64,000 nt of DNA from Bacteroidia bacterium (GCA_030427735.1 JAUIBP010000002.1:1-64000), one strand, 5' to 3'; counted from the stretch's first letter, positions 36,121 through 46,577 are shown. Numbers and translations are program-made. Notes: generated from the sequence alone by a model not told the origin.

Positions 36121-36126
36121 ACAATT

Positions 36127-36921
36127 TTAAACCAAACTTATAGACACATACATGCCTTCGTTACCACGAATATTACAAACGGTGTCGTCTTCAAAAATTA
36201 AATATTGCCCCTTTATGCCCTTTAAAACCCCTGTATAATCTTGAGTTTTTTCGAAATTTAACGATTTGGGCTTTTTAGGAAACTGCAACACAGGAAATTC
36301 TATGGTTGTTTCTTCGTTATCGGTTATAAAATAAGACCGAGCTTCTTCGGGTATAAATACTTTTAATTTTTCTCGCCAAGCAACTAAGTCTTCGTCTTGA
36401 ATTTCATTTTTTAGCATGGTTCGCCAATTAGTTTTGTCTGACACATGGTCTTTTAAAGCCACTTCGGTAATGCCCGCCAAATATCTATTAGGTACCTCAA
36501 CAATTTCTATTGCTTCATGCGCTCCTTGATCTATCCAACGCGTAGGCACTTGCGATTTTCGGGTTACCCCAACTTTTACACTGCTAGAATTTGCCAGATA
36601 TACAATGTGCGGTTGTAACTGCACTTGCTTTTCGTAAGCCAAATCGCGATCTTCTTCATCTAAATGTGCCTTACTCAACTCTGGACTCATAATCCAATCT
36701 GCCGCTTGTGGAATATCAAAAAAGCAGCTCTTACAAAATCCTTGTCGATATATTTTTTTATCGAGACCACAATGCAAACACTCATACTTAACAAATTGAA
36801 AGCGCAACGTTTTATTTAACAACTGGTTTACGTTTAAAAAGTCGTCTTTAAACACCAAATAATATTGTATTGGCGCTGCATATTCGGTTTCCATTTTTGT
36901 AAGAACACCTTGGTAAGTCAT
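36127..36921 (-). CDS. DUF2797 family protein
   Basis: Protein of 264 residues from the ATG at 36921; an ORF extension to 36987 adds a hydrophobic stretch over the start of the divergent gene and is not favoured. It carries a zinc-ribbon-like pattern (CLHCGLDKKIYRQGFCKSC, about 49-67) followed by VYLANSSSVKVGVTRKSQVP, the GIY-YIG-like start seen in this family, and TRWIDQGAHEA. Cytoplasmic; function unknown in the literature I can name. Confidence 0.82.
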   Translation of the reverse strand: MTYQGVLTKMETEYAAPIQYYLVFKDDFLNVNQLLNKTLRFQFVKYECLHCGLDKKIYRQGFCKSCFFDIPQAADWIMSPELSKAHLDEEDRDLAYEKQVQLQPHIVYLANSSSVKVGVTRKSQVPTRWIDQGAHEAIEIVEVPNRYLAGITEVALKDHVSDKTNWRTMLKNEIQDEDLVAWREKLKVFIPEEARSYFITDNEETTIEFPVLQFPKKPKSLNFEKTQDYTGVLKGIKGQYLIFEDDTVCNIRGNEGMYVSISLV

Positions 36922-36962
36922 AAAAAAAAGTATTATTTTTAGTTCATAAAGATAATGTAAAT

Positions 36963-38480
36963 ATGCCAATTCCTTTAGTAAATTCAATTGCTGCTTGGTT
37001 TTTAAAAAAGCGTTTTCACCAAATTGAATTATTTTTAAAGTACCCCAACGAAGTACAACAAGAACTCCTTTTAAATTTAATAGACACCGCTAAAGACACC
37101 AAAATTGGAAAGCAATACGATTTTTCGAGTATAAAAAATTATAAAACCTTTGCGGAGCGCCTTCCTATTTCGACTTACGAAGACTATCAAGATGTTATTG
37201 AGCGTGCACGTGTTGGCGAGCAAAATATATTTTGGCCATCGCCTATAAAATGGTTTGCAAAATCCAGTGGTACAACCAGCGCCAAAAGTAAATTTATTCC
37301 TGTAAGCATAGAATCTTTAGAAGAATGCCATTATGCTGCAAGTAAGGATTTATTATGCATGTACCTAAACAATAACGAAAATTCGCAGCTCTTTACAGGT
37401 AAAAGTTTACGCCTTGGGGGCAGCAAAGAACTTTATAAAGAAAACGGCACTGTATTTGGTGATTTATCGGCCATATTAATAGACAATATGCCGCTTTGGG
37501 CAGAATTTAGTAGTACTCCTAGTAATAGAGTATCGTTAATGAGCGATTGGGAGACTAAAATGCAGGCCATAGTAGATGAAACTATTCAAGAAAATGTAAC
37601 CAGTTTGGCAGGTGTCCCTTCGTGGATGCTTGTTCTTCTTAATAATGTTTTAGAAACTACTGGAAAACAAGATATTTTAGAAGTCTGGCCGAATTTAGAG
37701 GTGTATTTTCATGGCGGTGTAAGTTTTACCCCTTACACCAATCAATACAAAAAACTATTTCCCGACCTCAACTTTAGATACTACGAAATATATAATGCTT
37801 CCGAAGGTTTTTTTGCTATTCAAGATCGCAACAATTCCAACGAACTACTACTCATGCTAGACTACGGTATATTTTACGAATTTATACCTATGGATACCTA
37901 CAACACCCCCGAACAGCGCATTATACCACTTAGCGAAGTAGAGTTACGTAAAAATTATGCTGTGGTAATTACTACAAATGCCGGGCTATGGCGTTACAGA
38001 ATTGGCGATACTGTTAAATTTACATCGCTTTCTCCTTATCGCATTAAAGTTTCGGGACGAACAAAACATCATATTAATGTATTTGGAGAAGAGCTTATTA
38101 TAGAAAATGCCGAAGAAGCTCTAAAAAAAGTATGCAAACGTACACATTCGGAAATTGTAGAGTACACAGCGGCTCCCATTTTTATGCAGGGTAAAGAAAA
38201 AGGCGCCCACGAATGGATTATTGAGTTTAAAAAAGAACCTGAAGACATAAACTACTTTAGAGAACTCTTAGATAACGCCTTAAAAGCCCTAAATTCTGAT
38301 TACGAAGCCAAACGCTATAATAACATTACATTAAACAAACCAACTATACATATTGCCAGACAACAACTCTTTTACGATTGGTTAAAAAAGCATGACAAAT
38401 TAGGCGGTCAGCATAAAATCCCTAGACTATCTAACTCGCGAGAATACATCGATGAATTATTAGGTTTAAATGTAATTTAA
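36963..38480 (+). CDS. GH3 auxin-responsive promoter family protein
   Basis: Protein of 505 residues of the acyl-acid-amido synthetase-like adenylate-forming superfamily: KWFAKSSGTTSAKSKFIPVS is the phosphate loop, then YNASEGFFAIQD and ELLLMLDYGIFYEFI, with GLWRYRIGDTVKFTS as the C-terminal motif. Bacterial homologues are common in Bacteroidota, with unknown substrates. Single gene, followed by a terminator. Confidence 0.9.
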   Translation: MPIPLVNSIAAWFLKKRFHQIELFLKYPNEVQQELLLNLIDTAKDTKIGKQYDFSSIKNYKTFAERLPISTYEDYQDVIERARVGEQNIFWPSPIKWFAKSSGTTSAKSKFIPVSIESLEECHYAASKDLLCMYLNNNENSQLFTGKSLRLGGSKELYKENGTVFGDLSAILIDNMPLWAEFSSTPSNRVSLMSDWETKMQAIVDETIQENVTSLAGVPSWMLVLLNNVLETTGKQDILEVWPNLEVYFHGGVSFTPYTNQYKKLFPDLNFRYYEIYNASEGFFAIQDRNNSNELLLMLDYGIFYEFIPMDTYNTPEQRIIPLSEVELRKNYAVVITTNAGLWRYRIGDTVKFTSLSPYRIKVSGRTKHHINVFGEELIIENAEEALKKVCKRTHSEIVEYTAAPIFMQGKEKGAHEWIIEFKKEPEDINYFRELLDNALKALNSDYEAKRYNNITLNKPTIHIARQQLFYDWLKKHDKLGGQHKIPRLSNSREYIDELLGLNVI

Positions 38481-38666
38481 ACACCTGATATTTAACGGAA
38501 ATTTCACCCTAAAAATTCACTTCATCGATTAATAGAACACCTATATCTAATATTCAAACAATTCTTTTTTTTATAGCAAGTTTCGGTATATTTTTAACAT
38601 GCTATTAATCGATTATCTGTTATTTTACAGTAAGTTGCAAGCTAAATTATTCCGTGCAACCAAAAC

Positions 38667-38694
38667 AAAAAACCACTCGTTCGAGTGGTTTTTT
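38667..38694. terminator. bidirectional terminator between GH3-like gene and clpX
   Basis: A 13-bp perfect stem (AAAAAACCACTCG and CGAGTGGTTTTTT) with a 2-base loop; T-runs occur in both directions. It lies between two convergent genes. The remaining 240-base gap (38481-38720) is AT-rich and shows nothing else. Confidence 0.85.
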
Positions 38695-38720
38695 CATTTC
38701 TATATTTTAAAGATGGCTTA

Positions 38721-39953
38721 TTAAGAAACAGCCTTTAATTTTTTAATTGTGGACTTATTTAATTTCGCCTCTGCATACGCTTTGGTTACTTTTAATTCTT
38801 TGTCTTCAGAACTAGGTAACTCAAACATAGCATCTGTTAATACTTCTTCGCAAAGCGAACGTAAACCACGAGCTCCTAATTTATATTCAATAGCTTTTTC
38901 AACAATAAAGTCTAAAGCTCCATCTGTTATAGTAAATTGAATATCATCCATCTCGAACAACTTTTCATATTGCTTTATGATAGCATTCTTAGGCTCGGTA
39001 AGAATAGATCTTAATGTTTTTGCATCTAGCGGATCCATATAAGTTAAAACTGGCAAACGTCCGATAATTTCAGGAATCAACCCAAAGTCTTTTAAATCTT
39101 TAGGAATAATGTATTGCAACAGATGATTTTGATCGATTATATCGTCAGATTTTGAAGCACTGTAACCAACAGCTTGCATATTTAAACGCTTAGAAATATT
39201 ACGTTCGATACCATCAAAAGCACCGCCTGCAATAAACAGAATATTCTCGGTATTAACCTCTATAAACTTTTGGTCAGGGTGTTTTCTACCTCCTTTAGGT
39301 GGTACATTTACAGTGGTTCCTTCTAGCAGCTTTAACAAGGCTTGCTGAACGCCTTCTCCAGACACATCGCGTGTTATAGATGGGTTATCGCTTTTACGTG
39401 CAATTTTATCAATTTCGTCTATAAACACAATACCTTTTTCTGCCTTCTCTAAATTATAATCTGCAGCTTGTAACAAACGTGTTAAAATACTTTCTACATC
39501 TTCGCCAACGTAACCTGCTTCGGTTAATACTGTAGCATCTACAATGGCTAGCGGCACATTAAGCATTCTTGCTATGGTTTTTGCCATTAGGGTTTTACCT
39601 GTACCGGTTTGCCCCACCATCATGATGTTACTTTTTTGAATTTCTATATCATCCTTAGAAGGTGATTGCAATAAACGTTTATAGTGATTATAGACCGCAA
39701 CGGACATGACTTTTTTTGTTGTTTCCTGACCTATAATATATTCGTCTAAAAACGCTTTTATTTGAAGCGGCTTACGCAGCATTAATTCTGCAGACAAATC
39801 GCTATTATCTAATTGCTTAGACTCTTCTAAAACAATACCATGAGCTTGCTCGATACAACGGTCGCAAATATGCGCATCTAGACCTGCTATCAATAAATTG
39901 GTTTCAGGTTTTTTTCTTCCACAAAACGAACATTCTAATTCTTCCTTTGCCAT
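38721..39953 (-). CDS. clpX: ATP-dependent Clp protease ATPase subunit ClpX
   Basis: Protein of 410 residues. The N-terminal zinc-binding domain has C8, C11, C30 and C33; the AAA+ core has Walker A GQTGTGKT, Walker [13 protein letters not shown] and pore residues near GYVGEDVES. The C-terminal domain contains [16 protein letters not shown]. It unfolds tagged proteins for ClpP. It follows clpP by 60 bp in the tig-clpP-clpX order. Confidence 0.97.
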   Translation of the reverse strand: MAKEELECSFCGRKKPETNLLIAGLDAHICDRCIEQAHGIVLEESKQLDNSDLSAELMLRKPLQIKAFLDEYIIGQETTKKVMSVAVYNHYKRLLQSPSKDDIEIQKSNIMMVGQTGTGKTLMAKTIARMLNVPLAIVDATVLTEAGYVGEDVESILTRLLQAADYNLEKAEKGIVFIDEIDKIARKSDNPSITRDVSGEGVQQALLKLLEGTTVNVPPKGGRKHPDQKFIEVNTENILFIAGGAFDGIERNISKRLNMQAVGYSASKSDDIIDQNHLLQYIIPKDLKDFGLIPEIIGRLPVLTYMDPLDAKTLRSILTEPKNAIIKQYEKLFEMDDIQFTITDGALDFIVEKAIEYKLGARGLRSLCEEVLTDAMFELPSSEDKELKVTKAYAEAKLNKSTIKKLKAVS

Positions 39954-40013
39954 AAATTTGTTTAAATTTCTGTTTTAAAAATAGTCGTCCTAGACTACTA
40001 CTTTAACGTGTTA

Positions 40014-40688
40014 TTAGTTTCTAGCTAATATTTCATCAATCATACCGTATTCTTTAGCTTTATCGGCTTTCATCCAGTAATCACGATCACTATCTGCATA
40101 CACTTTGTCGTAATCTTGACCTGAGTGTTTGCTTATAATTTTGTATAATTCTTCTTTTAAAGTTATTATTTCTCGTGCTGTAATTTCTATATCACTAGCT
40201 TGTCCTTGAGCGCCCCCTAAAGGTTGGTGAATCATAACACGAGAATGTGTCAACCCACTGCGTTTGCCTTTAGCACCTGCACATAATAATACAGCCCCCA
40301 TAGATGCCGCCATACCTGTACAAATTGTTGCTACGTCTGGCTTAATAAACTGCATGGTATCGTAAATACCTAGTCCAGCATAAACACTACCTCCTGGTGA
40401 GTTAATGTAAATCTGAATATCTTTATTAGCATCTGTACTTTCTAAGAACAATAATTGTGCCTGAATGATATTAGCCACTTGATCGTTAATGCCCGTACCC
40501 ATAAAAATAATACGATCCATCATTAAACGTGAAAACACGTCCATGGCCACAGCATTCATTTGGCGTTCTTCAATAATATTAGGCGTTAAGTTTGTAGGAT
40601 ACATACTGCTCATAATTTTGTTGTAATATGTACTGCTTATACCTTGGTCTTTTATAGCGAATTTTTCGAATTCTTTTCCGTAATCCAT
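40014..40688 (-). CDS. clpP: ATP-dependent Clp protease proteolytic subunit ClpP
   Basis: Protein of 224 residues with the serine protease triad: Ser129 in [11 protein letters not shown], His154 in [11 protein letters not shown], and an aspartate near 200. The tetradecameric chamber motif [20 protein letters not shown] is present. Partner of ClpX; the upstream gene is tig, separated by a hairpin. Confidence 0.97.
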   Translation of the reverse strand: MDYGKEFEKFAIKDQGISSTYYNKIMSSMYPTNLTPNIIEERQMNAVAMDVFSRLMMDRIIFMGTGINDQVANIIQAQLLFLESTDANKDIQIYINSPGGSVYAGLGIYDTMQFIKPDVATICTGMAASMGAVLLCAGAKGKRSGLTHSRVMIHQPLGGAQGQASDIEITAREIITLKEELYKIISKHSGQDYDKVYADSDRDYWMKADKAKEYGMIDEILARN

Positions 40689-40719
40689 AAATGTTATTTT
40701 AAATTTAAAATGAATAAAA

Positions 40720-40750
40720 TAGGCGTTGAATACAATTTATTCAACGCCTA
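40720..40750 (-). terminator. hairpin between tig and clpP
   Basis: Arms TAGGCGTTGAATA and TATTCAACGCCTA form a 13-bp stem with a 5-base loop, 31 bp downstream of the tig stop. The T-run on the minus strand is short, so it may only partly stop transcription into clpP or act as an mRNA processing or stability element. Confidence 0.5.
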
Positions 40751-40781
40751 AATATAATGATTATTCTTTAAAAGAGTTGAC

Positions 40782-42110
40782 TTATTTGTCTCCGTAAACT
40801 TCCTTTACAAAGTCTTCGTAAGTAACTTCTTTAACTTTTAAATTTGCTTTTTCTTTATAAAGATCCAATAATCTTTGACTAACAATTTGTTCTGAAATAC
40901 GACGTGCCTCGTCTTGATTAGATAAAACTCGAGCAGCGATATCTTCTAATTCTTTATCTCCTGGATTTAACTGACCAAATTGAGCCATTTGCGCTTTAAT
41001 CATGGTTTTTGCATGATCTTTAATATCATCCATGGTGATTTTAATATCGTTAGCTTCAATTAATTTTCCTTCAATTAATTGATAACGCATACTTTTTTCA
41101 GACTTTTCGTATTCTTCTTTAGCCTCGTCGTCGTTTAATTGTTTTTCGCCAGCAGTTTTAATCCATTTTTGTAAAAATTCTGCAGGTAAATCGAATTTAG
41201 TCGAGTCTATTAAATATTCGGTTATGTCGTTTAAAAGTTTTTGATCGGCTTGTTGCACGAATTGTTTTTCGGCATCTTCCTTAATCTTATCTTTTAATTC
41301 TGTAACGGTTTTTACTGTACCTTCTCCAAATAACTTATCGAATAATTCTTGATCTAAATCGGCAAGTTCGCGTTTGTTAATTTCGGTAATGGTAAATGTC
41401 ACTTCAATTTCTAATCCATGAGCATCGTCGTGCGATACTTTTAAAGCATGCATTAAATCGTGATCGTCGTTATAAAGTCCTTTAGTTTTTAGGGTAATAA
41501 CATCGCCTACTTTGGCACCGATAAATTTCTTAGGATTTGTTTTCCCTTTAAATTTATCTAGGGTTAATGTTACTGTGTTTTCGATATCGCGCTCTTCGTT
41601 TTTAAACGTCCCTGTAATCTCGCTATCTTCTGCTACAACATCTTGCGACACTAATTTCCCGTATTGTTTTTGGATACGTTCTACCTGCTCGTCTATCATT
41701 TTATCGTCTGCAACGATATTGTATTGTGTGATGGCTTTTTTACCTTTTAATTCTACATCGAATTCTGGTGTTAAACCCAATTCAAACTCGAACGAAAATG
41801 CTTCAGAATCCCAATCGATACCATCTTGAGCTTTAGGTAACGGCTGCCCTAGAACATCTAATTTCTCTTCGGTTAAGTATTTATTTAAAGCGTCTTGTAA
41901 TAATTTATTTACCTCGTCTACCAATACTGCTTTACCATACTGCTTTTTAACCATTCCCATTGGCACATGCCCTTTTCTAAACCCAGGAACGTTTGCTGTT
42001 TTACGGTAATCGGATAAGATCTTCTCTACTTTATCGCTGTAATCTTCTTTAGCGATATCAACTTTTAACACAGCATTTAATGCATCGATGTTTTCTCTTG
42101 TAATATTCAT
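40782..42110 (-). CDS. tig: trigger factor
   Basis: Protein of 442 residues with the ribosome-binding N-terminal domain (NVPGFRKGHVPMGMVKKQYG), a degenerate peptidyl-prolyl isomerase domain and a long helical C-terminal chaperone domain. It is a ribosome-associated chaperone. Start of the tig-clpP-clpX cluster, with a clear promoter upstream. Confidence 0.96.
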   Translation of the reverse strand: MNITRENIDALNAVLKVDIAKEDYSDKVEKILSDYRKTANVPGFRKGHVPMGMVKKQYGKAVLVDEVNKLLQDALNKYLTEEKLDVLGQPLPKAQDGIDWDSEAFSFEFELGLTPEFDVELKGKKAITQYNIVADDKMIDEQVERIQKQYGKLVSQDVVAEDSEITGTFKNEERDIENTVTLTLDKFKGKTNPKKFIGAKVGDVITLKTKGLYNDDHDLMHALKVSHDDAHGLEIEVTFTITEINKRELADLDQELFDKLFGEGTVKTVTELKDKIKEDAEKQFVQQADQKLLNDITEYLIDSTKFDLPAEFLQKWIKTAGEKQLNDDEAKEEYEKSEKSMRYQLIEGKLIEANDIKITMDDIKDHAKTMIKAQMAQFGQLNPGDKELEDIAARVLSNQDEARRISEQIVSQRLLDLYKEKANLKVKEVTYEDFVKEVYGDK

Positions 42111-42218
42111 TTTAAATGATATAAAACCCTATGCGGGCATTTAACATTAAACCTTTATCTATTTTATAGCTTTAAAAAGATAAAAAGCTTTTTAATTTTT
42201 TTAATTAAAAACGGGCTG

Positions 42219-42249
42219 CAAAAATAAAACATTTTTACAACCCGACAAA
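42219..42249 (-). promoter_or_regulatory. promoter of tig
   Basis: On the minus strand a TATTTTTG box (plus strand CAAAAATA at 42219-42226) is spaced 19 bases from TTTG (plus strand CAAA, 42246-42249). This is a close match to the Bacteroidota primary promoter, about 110 bases upstream of the ATG. Confidence 0.6.
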
Positions 42250-42273
42250 GTTTTTAACGTCTTGTATTTCAGA

Positions 42274-42621
42274 CTATTTTTTATCATCTCCTACAAGACT
42301 GTATATTATAGTTTGCAGTATCGTTAGGAGGATACTAAACCAAATTGCTGTCCAAAACGAATCGACGTGAAACCCGCCGACCAATTTACTTGCCAATAGT
42401 ATAATAACACCATTAATAACCAACAAGAATAACCCTAAAGTTACAATGGTTATCGGAAAGGTTAAGATCGTTAATACAGGCTTTACAAGTACATTTAATA
42501 TTGCCAAAACTATGGCTACTATAATAGCAGTTACATAACTATCTACATGTACGGCAGATAGCAAATTAGATAACACGACTACTATTAATGCTGTTAAAAG
42601 AAATTTGATTATGGTTTTCAT
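42274..42621 (-). CDS. YvlD-like / phage holin 4-2 family membrane protein
   Basis: Protein of 115 residues with four membrane segments, starting FLLTALIVVVLSNLLSAVHV and including LNVLVKPVLTILTFPITIVT and LLVINGVIILLASKLV. Despite the family name these are ordinary chromosomal membrane proteins and no phage gene is near. It follows the alpha/beta hydrolase by 32 bp on the same strand. Confidence 0.85.
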   Translation of the reverse strand: MKTIIKFLLTALIVVVLSNLLSAVHVDSYVTAIIVAIVLAILNVLVKPVLTILTFPITIVTLGLFLLVINGVIILLASKLVGGFHVDSFWTAIWFSILLTILQTIIYSLVGDDKK

Positions 42622-42653
42622 ACGGTTAAAGTTTTAACCAATTTACAGAATAT

Positions 42654-43418
42654 TTATGAAATAAATTGAATAACAGCACTGTAAAAATCGTCTGGATTTT
42701 CTGCATGCAACCAGTGTCCTGCATTTTTTATGGTTACAATTTGCGCCTTAGGGAAATGTTTTTTAATCAAACTTTCGTCGTTGGGTGAAATATACTCCGA
42801 TTTATCGCCACGTAAAAACAAAGTTTCGCCTTCAAACTTAGCATACGCAGGAAGTGCTTCGCCTACCTCTTCTACCTCTACTTTCAAAACGTCTAAGTTC
42901 ATACGCAGTCCTAGCTGTCCCTTTTCTACCCAATATAAATTCTTAAGTAAAAACTGGCGTGTACCAAAATCGGTAATATAGCGCCCTAAAGCTTTATCGG
43001 CTTCGCCTCTAGTTTTAATTTCCGAAAAATCTAAACTGCTTAAACCCTCTAAAATAGTATCGTGATGTACAGGATAGAATCTTGGAGAAATATCGGCAAC
43101 CAACAACTGCGATACATATTCTGGATATTTGGTAGCAAATAACATTGCCGTTTTTCCGCCCATAGAATGCCCTAACAACACAATATTTTTAAGCTGTTTG
43201 GCATCGCAATACGCTTTTAAATCGTCTACTAAAAGATCGTAATTAAACGCATCGCTATGAAAGCTTCTACCATGGTTACGTTGATCGACCAAATGCACCT
43301 GAAACTCTTGTTCGCTAAATTTTGCACCTAAGGTTTTCCAGTTGTCGCTCATTCCTAAAAAACCATGTAAAATAACAAATGGCTTACCCGTTCCTAAAAT
43401 ATTAGAATATAATTGCAT
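42654..43418 (-). CDS. alpha/beta hydrolase (YbfF-like esterase)
   Basis: Protein of 254 residues with the alpha/beta-hydrolase pattern: FVILHGFLGMSDNWKTLG (oxyanion region), nucleophile elbow GHSMGGKTAM, and the catalytic histidine in IKNAGHWLHAENPDDF. It resembles YbfF-type esterases acting on short acyl esters. It is 7 bp downstream of pdxJ and probably co-transcribed. Confidence 0.9.
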   Translation of the reverse strand: MQLYSNILGTGKPFVILHGFLGMSDNWKTLGAKFSEQEFQVHLVDQRNHGRSFHSDAFNYDLLVDDLKAYCDAKQLKNIVLLGHSMGGKTAMLFATKYPEYVSQLLVADISPRFYPVHHDTILEGLSSLDFSEIKTRGEADKALGRYITDFGTRQFLLKNLYWVEKGQLGLRMNLDVLKVEVEEVGEALPAYAKFEGETLFLRGDKSEYISPNDESLIKKHFPKAQIVTIKNAGHWLHAENPDDFYSAVIQFIS

Positions 43419-43425
43419 CTGGTGT

Positions 43426-44139
43426 TTATTTCAATTTATTTAAATACATATTTACCACGTTTTCTATACCCAAATACAAGCTTTCGGAAATTAAAGCATG
43501 ACCTATAGATACCTCTAACAAACCTGGAATATTGTCTTTAAAAAACTTTATATTATCTAACGATAAATCGTGCCCCGCATTAAGCCCCAAACCTAAACGC
43601 TCTGCCAAAATCGCACAGTCCGTATAAGGTTTTACAGCTTGGGTGTTTCCTAAACTAAATTGATGTGCAAAGGCCTCGGTGTACAATTCTATTCTATCTG
43701 TACCTGTAGCTTTTGCGCCTTCAACCATTTTTAAATCTGGATCTACAAAAATAGATGTCCGTATATTATTGCGTTTACATTCGGCAATAATGTCTATTAA
43801 AAAATCTTTATGAGCAATGGTATCCCAGCCCGCATTAGAGGTTATGGCATCGTCTGCATCTGGCACTAAAGTAACCTGCGTGGGTTTAATTTCTAAAACC
43901 ATATCCATAAACTTTTTAATAGGGTTGCCTTCTATATTATATTCGGTATATACTTCTGGTTTTAAATCGTAAGCATCTTGATAACGAATATGGCGTTCGT
44001 CTGGTCTAGGATGAATAGTTACACCTTCTGCACCAAAACGTTGCACATCTTTCGCAAACTGAACCACATTAGGCAAATCGCCACCTCTGGAATTTCTTAA
44101 GGTCGCTATCTTATTAATATTTACACTTAACTTTGTCAT
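43426..44139 (-). CDS. pdxJ: pyridoxine 5'-phosphate synthase
   Basis: Protein of 237 residues from the ATG at 44139, giving the normal start TKLSVNINKIATLRNSRGG; an upstream ATG adds ten residues. A TIM barrel with FGAEGVTIHPRPDERHIRY and LGLNAGHDLSLDN, it condenses 1-deoxyxylulose phosphate and aminoacetone phosphate in vitamin B6 synthesis. Divergent from the CBS-nadK pair. Confidence 0.95.
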   Translation of the reverse strand: MTKLSVNINKIATLRNSRGGDLPNVVQFAKDVQRFGAEGVTIHPRPDERHIRYQDAYDLKPEVYTEYNIEGNPIKKFMDMVLEIKPTQVTLVPDADDAITSNAGWDTIAHKDFLIDIIAECKRNNIRTSIFVDPDLKMVEGAKATGTDRIELYTEAFAHQFSLGNTQAVKPYTDCAILAERLGLGLNAGHDLSLDNIKFFKDNIPGLLEVSIGHALISESLYLGIENVVNMYLNKLK

Positions 44140-44231
44140 AAATCCTATTTTAATAACGCAAAAATACAAAGTAGAACAGGCTTATTGTACTATTTTTTAA
44201 TTAATTTGCAAACACGTAAACTCTAGGCAAA

Positions 44232-44891
44232 ATGAATCTTTCGGAATACATTATTAACGATATAAAACCGCTTTCGGTAACCGATAAAGTGAGCGATATG
44301 CAATTACTTTTTAATCAGCTTACTTATTCGCACATCCCTGTTATTAACGAAGAAAATTATTACATAGGCTGCATGTCTGAAGCCGATGCGTATTGTTTTG
44401 AAAGCAACAAAGACTTAAAAGAATACAGTTATGCCGCCGAAGGCTTTTTTGTAAGAGAACACACCACTTGGCTAGACGTTTTAGAAGCATTTGCCCAAAA
44501 TTCGTCTAATATAATGCCCGTGTTAAATGCAAAAAACACCTACATTGGGTATTACGAATTAAACGATATTATAGCACTTTTTAACCAAACCCCATTTTTT
44601 GCTGAAGCAGGCGGTGTTTTAATTGTTGAAAAAGGCTTAGACGATTATTCCTTTAGTGAAATTAGCCAGATTGTAGAATCGAACAACGGAAAACTTTATG
44701 GGGCATTTATATCTAAAATGGAAAACGACCTCGTACAACTTACTTTAAAAATTGGCAATTCTGGTTTAAACGATATTATACAAACCTTTAGACGCTACAG
44801 TTACAACATTATTTCTGGACATGAAGAAGACAGCTACATCGAAAACCTTAAAGACCGATCGGACTATTTAAATAAATACTTAAATATTTAA
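44232..44891 (+). CDS. CBS domain protein
   Basis: Protein of 219 residues with two CBS repeats in the first 120 residues (DKVSDMQLLFNQLTYSHIPV and LDVLEAFAQNSSNIMPVLNA). An ACT-like C-terminal part follows (GGVLIVEKGLDDYSFSEISQ). CBS pairs bind adenine nucleotides, and the next gene, 2 bp downstream, is NAD kinase; a regulatory link is plausible but only inferred. Confidence 0.85.
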   Translation: MNLSEYIINDIKPLSVTDKVSDMQLLFNQLTYSHIPVINEENYYIGCMSEADAYCFESNKDLKEYSYAAEGFFVREHTTWLDVLEAFAQNSSNIMPVLNAKNTYIGYYELNDIIALFNQTPFFAEAGGVLIVEKGLDDYSFSEISQIVESNNGKLYGAFISKMENDLVQLTLKIGNSGLNDIIQTFRRYSYNIISGHEEDSYIENLKDRSDYLNKYLNI

Positions 44892-44893
44892 TT

Positions 44894-45778
44894 ATGAAGA
44901 TCGCCATTTTTGGACAATTTTATCACAAACATTCCGAAATCCCTGTCGAAATTCTTTTAAAACACCTTTTAAAGAAACAAGCAGACATATATATAGAGCG
45001 TCATTTTTTCGATCTCATTCACGACGAACTAGAAAACGACGAACCGTATTACGCTTTTAAAACTTTTGAAGTTTTAGACCACACCTACGATTTATTAATA
45101 AGTATTGGTGGCGATGGTACTATTTTGCGCGCAGTAACTTTTGTTAAAGAATTAGGCATACCCATTGTAGGTATTAACGCTGGGCGCCTTGGTTTTTTGG
45201 CCACCATACCCAAAGAACATATAGAGCAAGCTATAGACGATATTTTAGAAGGCCATTACAACATCTCGGAACGCAGTTTATTAGAAATTTCCACAACTCC
45301 CGAAAACAAAACCATCTCCGAAATGAACTTTGCACTTAACGAAATAGCTGTAAGCCGCAAAGACACCACATCTATGATTACCGTAGAAACCTCGCTAAAC
45401 AACGAATATTTAACCTCGTATTGGAGCGACGGATTAATAATTGCAACCCCAACAGGATCTACAGGATACTCATTAAGCTGTGGCGGCCCCGTTATAACAC
45501 CAGACACCAACAGTTTAGTTTTAACACCTATTGCACCGCATAATTTAAACGCAAGACCTTTAATTATTACCGACTCTACAGAAATTAAATTAAAAGTAAG
45601 TGGTCGGGAAGACAATTATTTAGTTTCTTTAGATTCCAGAATTGCAACCATAGACAACGACACCGTATTAACCATTAAAAAAGCAAACTTCAGTATAAAA
45701 ATGATAGAGTTATTAAACGAAAGCTTTTTAAAAACCCTTCGAAAAAAACTATTATGGGGAGAAGATAAACGCAATTAA
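44894..45778 (+). CDS. nadK: NAD kinase
   Basis: Protein of 294 residues with the NAD kinase signature LLISIGGDGTILRAVTFVKE, INAGRLGFLATIP, and SDGLIIATPTGSTGYSLSCG. It phosphorylates NAD to NADP. Co-transcribed with the CBS gene (2 bp gap). Confidence 0.95.
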   Translation: MKIAIFGQFYHKHSEIPVEILLKHLLKKQADIYIERHFFDLIHDELENDEPYYAFKTFEVLDHTYDLLISIGGDGTILRAVTFVKELGIPIVGINAGRLGFLATIPKEHIEQAIDDILEGHYNISERSLLEISTTPENKTISEMNFALNEIAVSRKDTTSMITVETSLNNEYLTSYWSDGLIIATPTGSTGYSLSCGGPVITPDTNSLVLTPIAPHNLNARPLIITDSTEIKLKVSGREDNYLVSLDSRIATIDNDTVLTIKKANFSIKMIELLNESFLKTLRKKLLWGEDKRN

Positions 45779-45828
45779 ACAATAATCTGTCTGTAATTTA
45801 GTTTTTACACTAATACAAATGCATTCAA

Positions 45829-45861
45829 TTTGTTAAGACCTAATCTTATTTGTTATATTTG
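45829..45861 (+). promoter_or_regulatory. promoter of the DUF6089-uppS-bamA cluster
   Basis: TTTG at 45829-45832 and TATATTTG at 45854-45861, spaced 21 bases, match the -33 and -7 elements. The ATG of the first gene follows 17 bases later. Confidence 0.65.
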
Positions 45862-45877
45862 CAAACTTTAAAACTTT

Positions 45878-46570
45878 ATGAGGTACATAATCATAATTAT
45901 CATTAACGTTATATGTTTTCAATCCAGCTATGCCCAAATTCACGAAATTGGCGTGTATTTAGGTGGTAGTAACTATATAGGAGACATTGGCGCCACAAAT
46001 TATATATACCCAAAAAAACTGGCCTACGGTGGTATTTACAAATGGAACAGAAGCCCACGGCATTCCTGGAGAATTTCAGGAATAATAACCGATTTGGAGA
46101 TGATGGACAAAAATGCTAGCGACCCACGACGTGTAGAACGTAATTATAATGGCGTTAAAACCATAGGCGAACTTTCTGGAGGTATTGAATTTACATTTAC
46201 AGAATTCGATTTACACAAAACCGGCAGACAGCATACACCTTATTTATTTGGAGGTATATCGGCTACTAATTATAACGAAACTTACATCACTAACTCGGGA
46301 AGTTCATCGTTTACTGGAGACAAAAAATGGGCACTAGGCATACCCATGGCTATAGGTTACAAATACAGATTTAGCGAAGGTTTTATAATAGCCGCCGAAA
46401 TTGGCGCACGTTATACCTTTACAGATAAATTAGACGGTAGCGAGTATTTCGACGAAAATACAGCTACAGATTATAGTTTCGGAAATTTAAACAATAACGA
46501 TTGGTACGTGTTTTCGGGAATTACCTTAACATACACCTTTGGTAGAAATCCTTGTTATTGCATAAATTAA
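45878..46570 (+). CDS. DUF6089 family outer-membrane-like protein
   Basis: Protein of 230 residues with a signal peptide (IIIIIINVICFQSSYAQ) and a beta-barrel-like pattern with alternating strands ending in aromatic residues (WYVFSGITLTYTFGRNPCYC). It always appears upstream of uppS and bamA in flavobacteria, suggesting a part in envelope assembly, but the function is not established. The gap to uppS is 7 bp. Confidence 0.82.
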   Translation: MRYIIIIIINVICFQSSYAQIHEIGVYLGGSNYIGDIGATNYIYPKKLAYGGIYKWNRSPRHSWRISGIITDLEMMDKNASDPRRVERNYNGVKTIGELSGGIEFTFTEFDLHKTGRQHTPYLFGGISATNYNETYITNSGSSSFTGDKKWALGIPMAIGYKYRFSEGFIIAAEIGARYTFTDKLDGSEYFDENTATDYSFGNLNNNDWYVFSGITLTYTFGRNPCYCIN

Positions 46571-46577
46571 TTACATT

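Noticed and set aside
42274-42621. Phage holin as sign of a prophage in the core region
   Set aside because: The family name is historical; the gene sits in a core pdxJ-hydrolase cluster without other phage genes.
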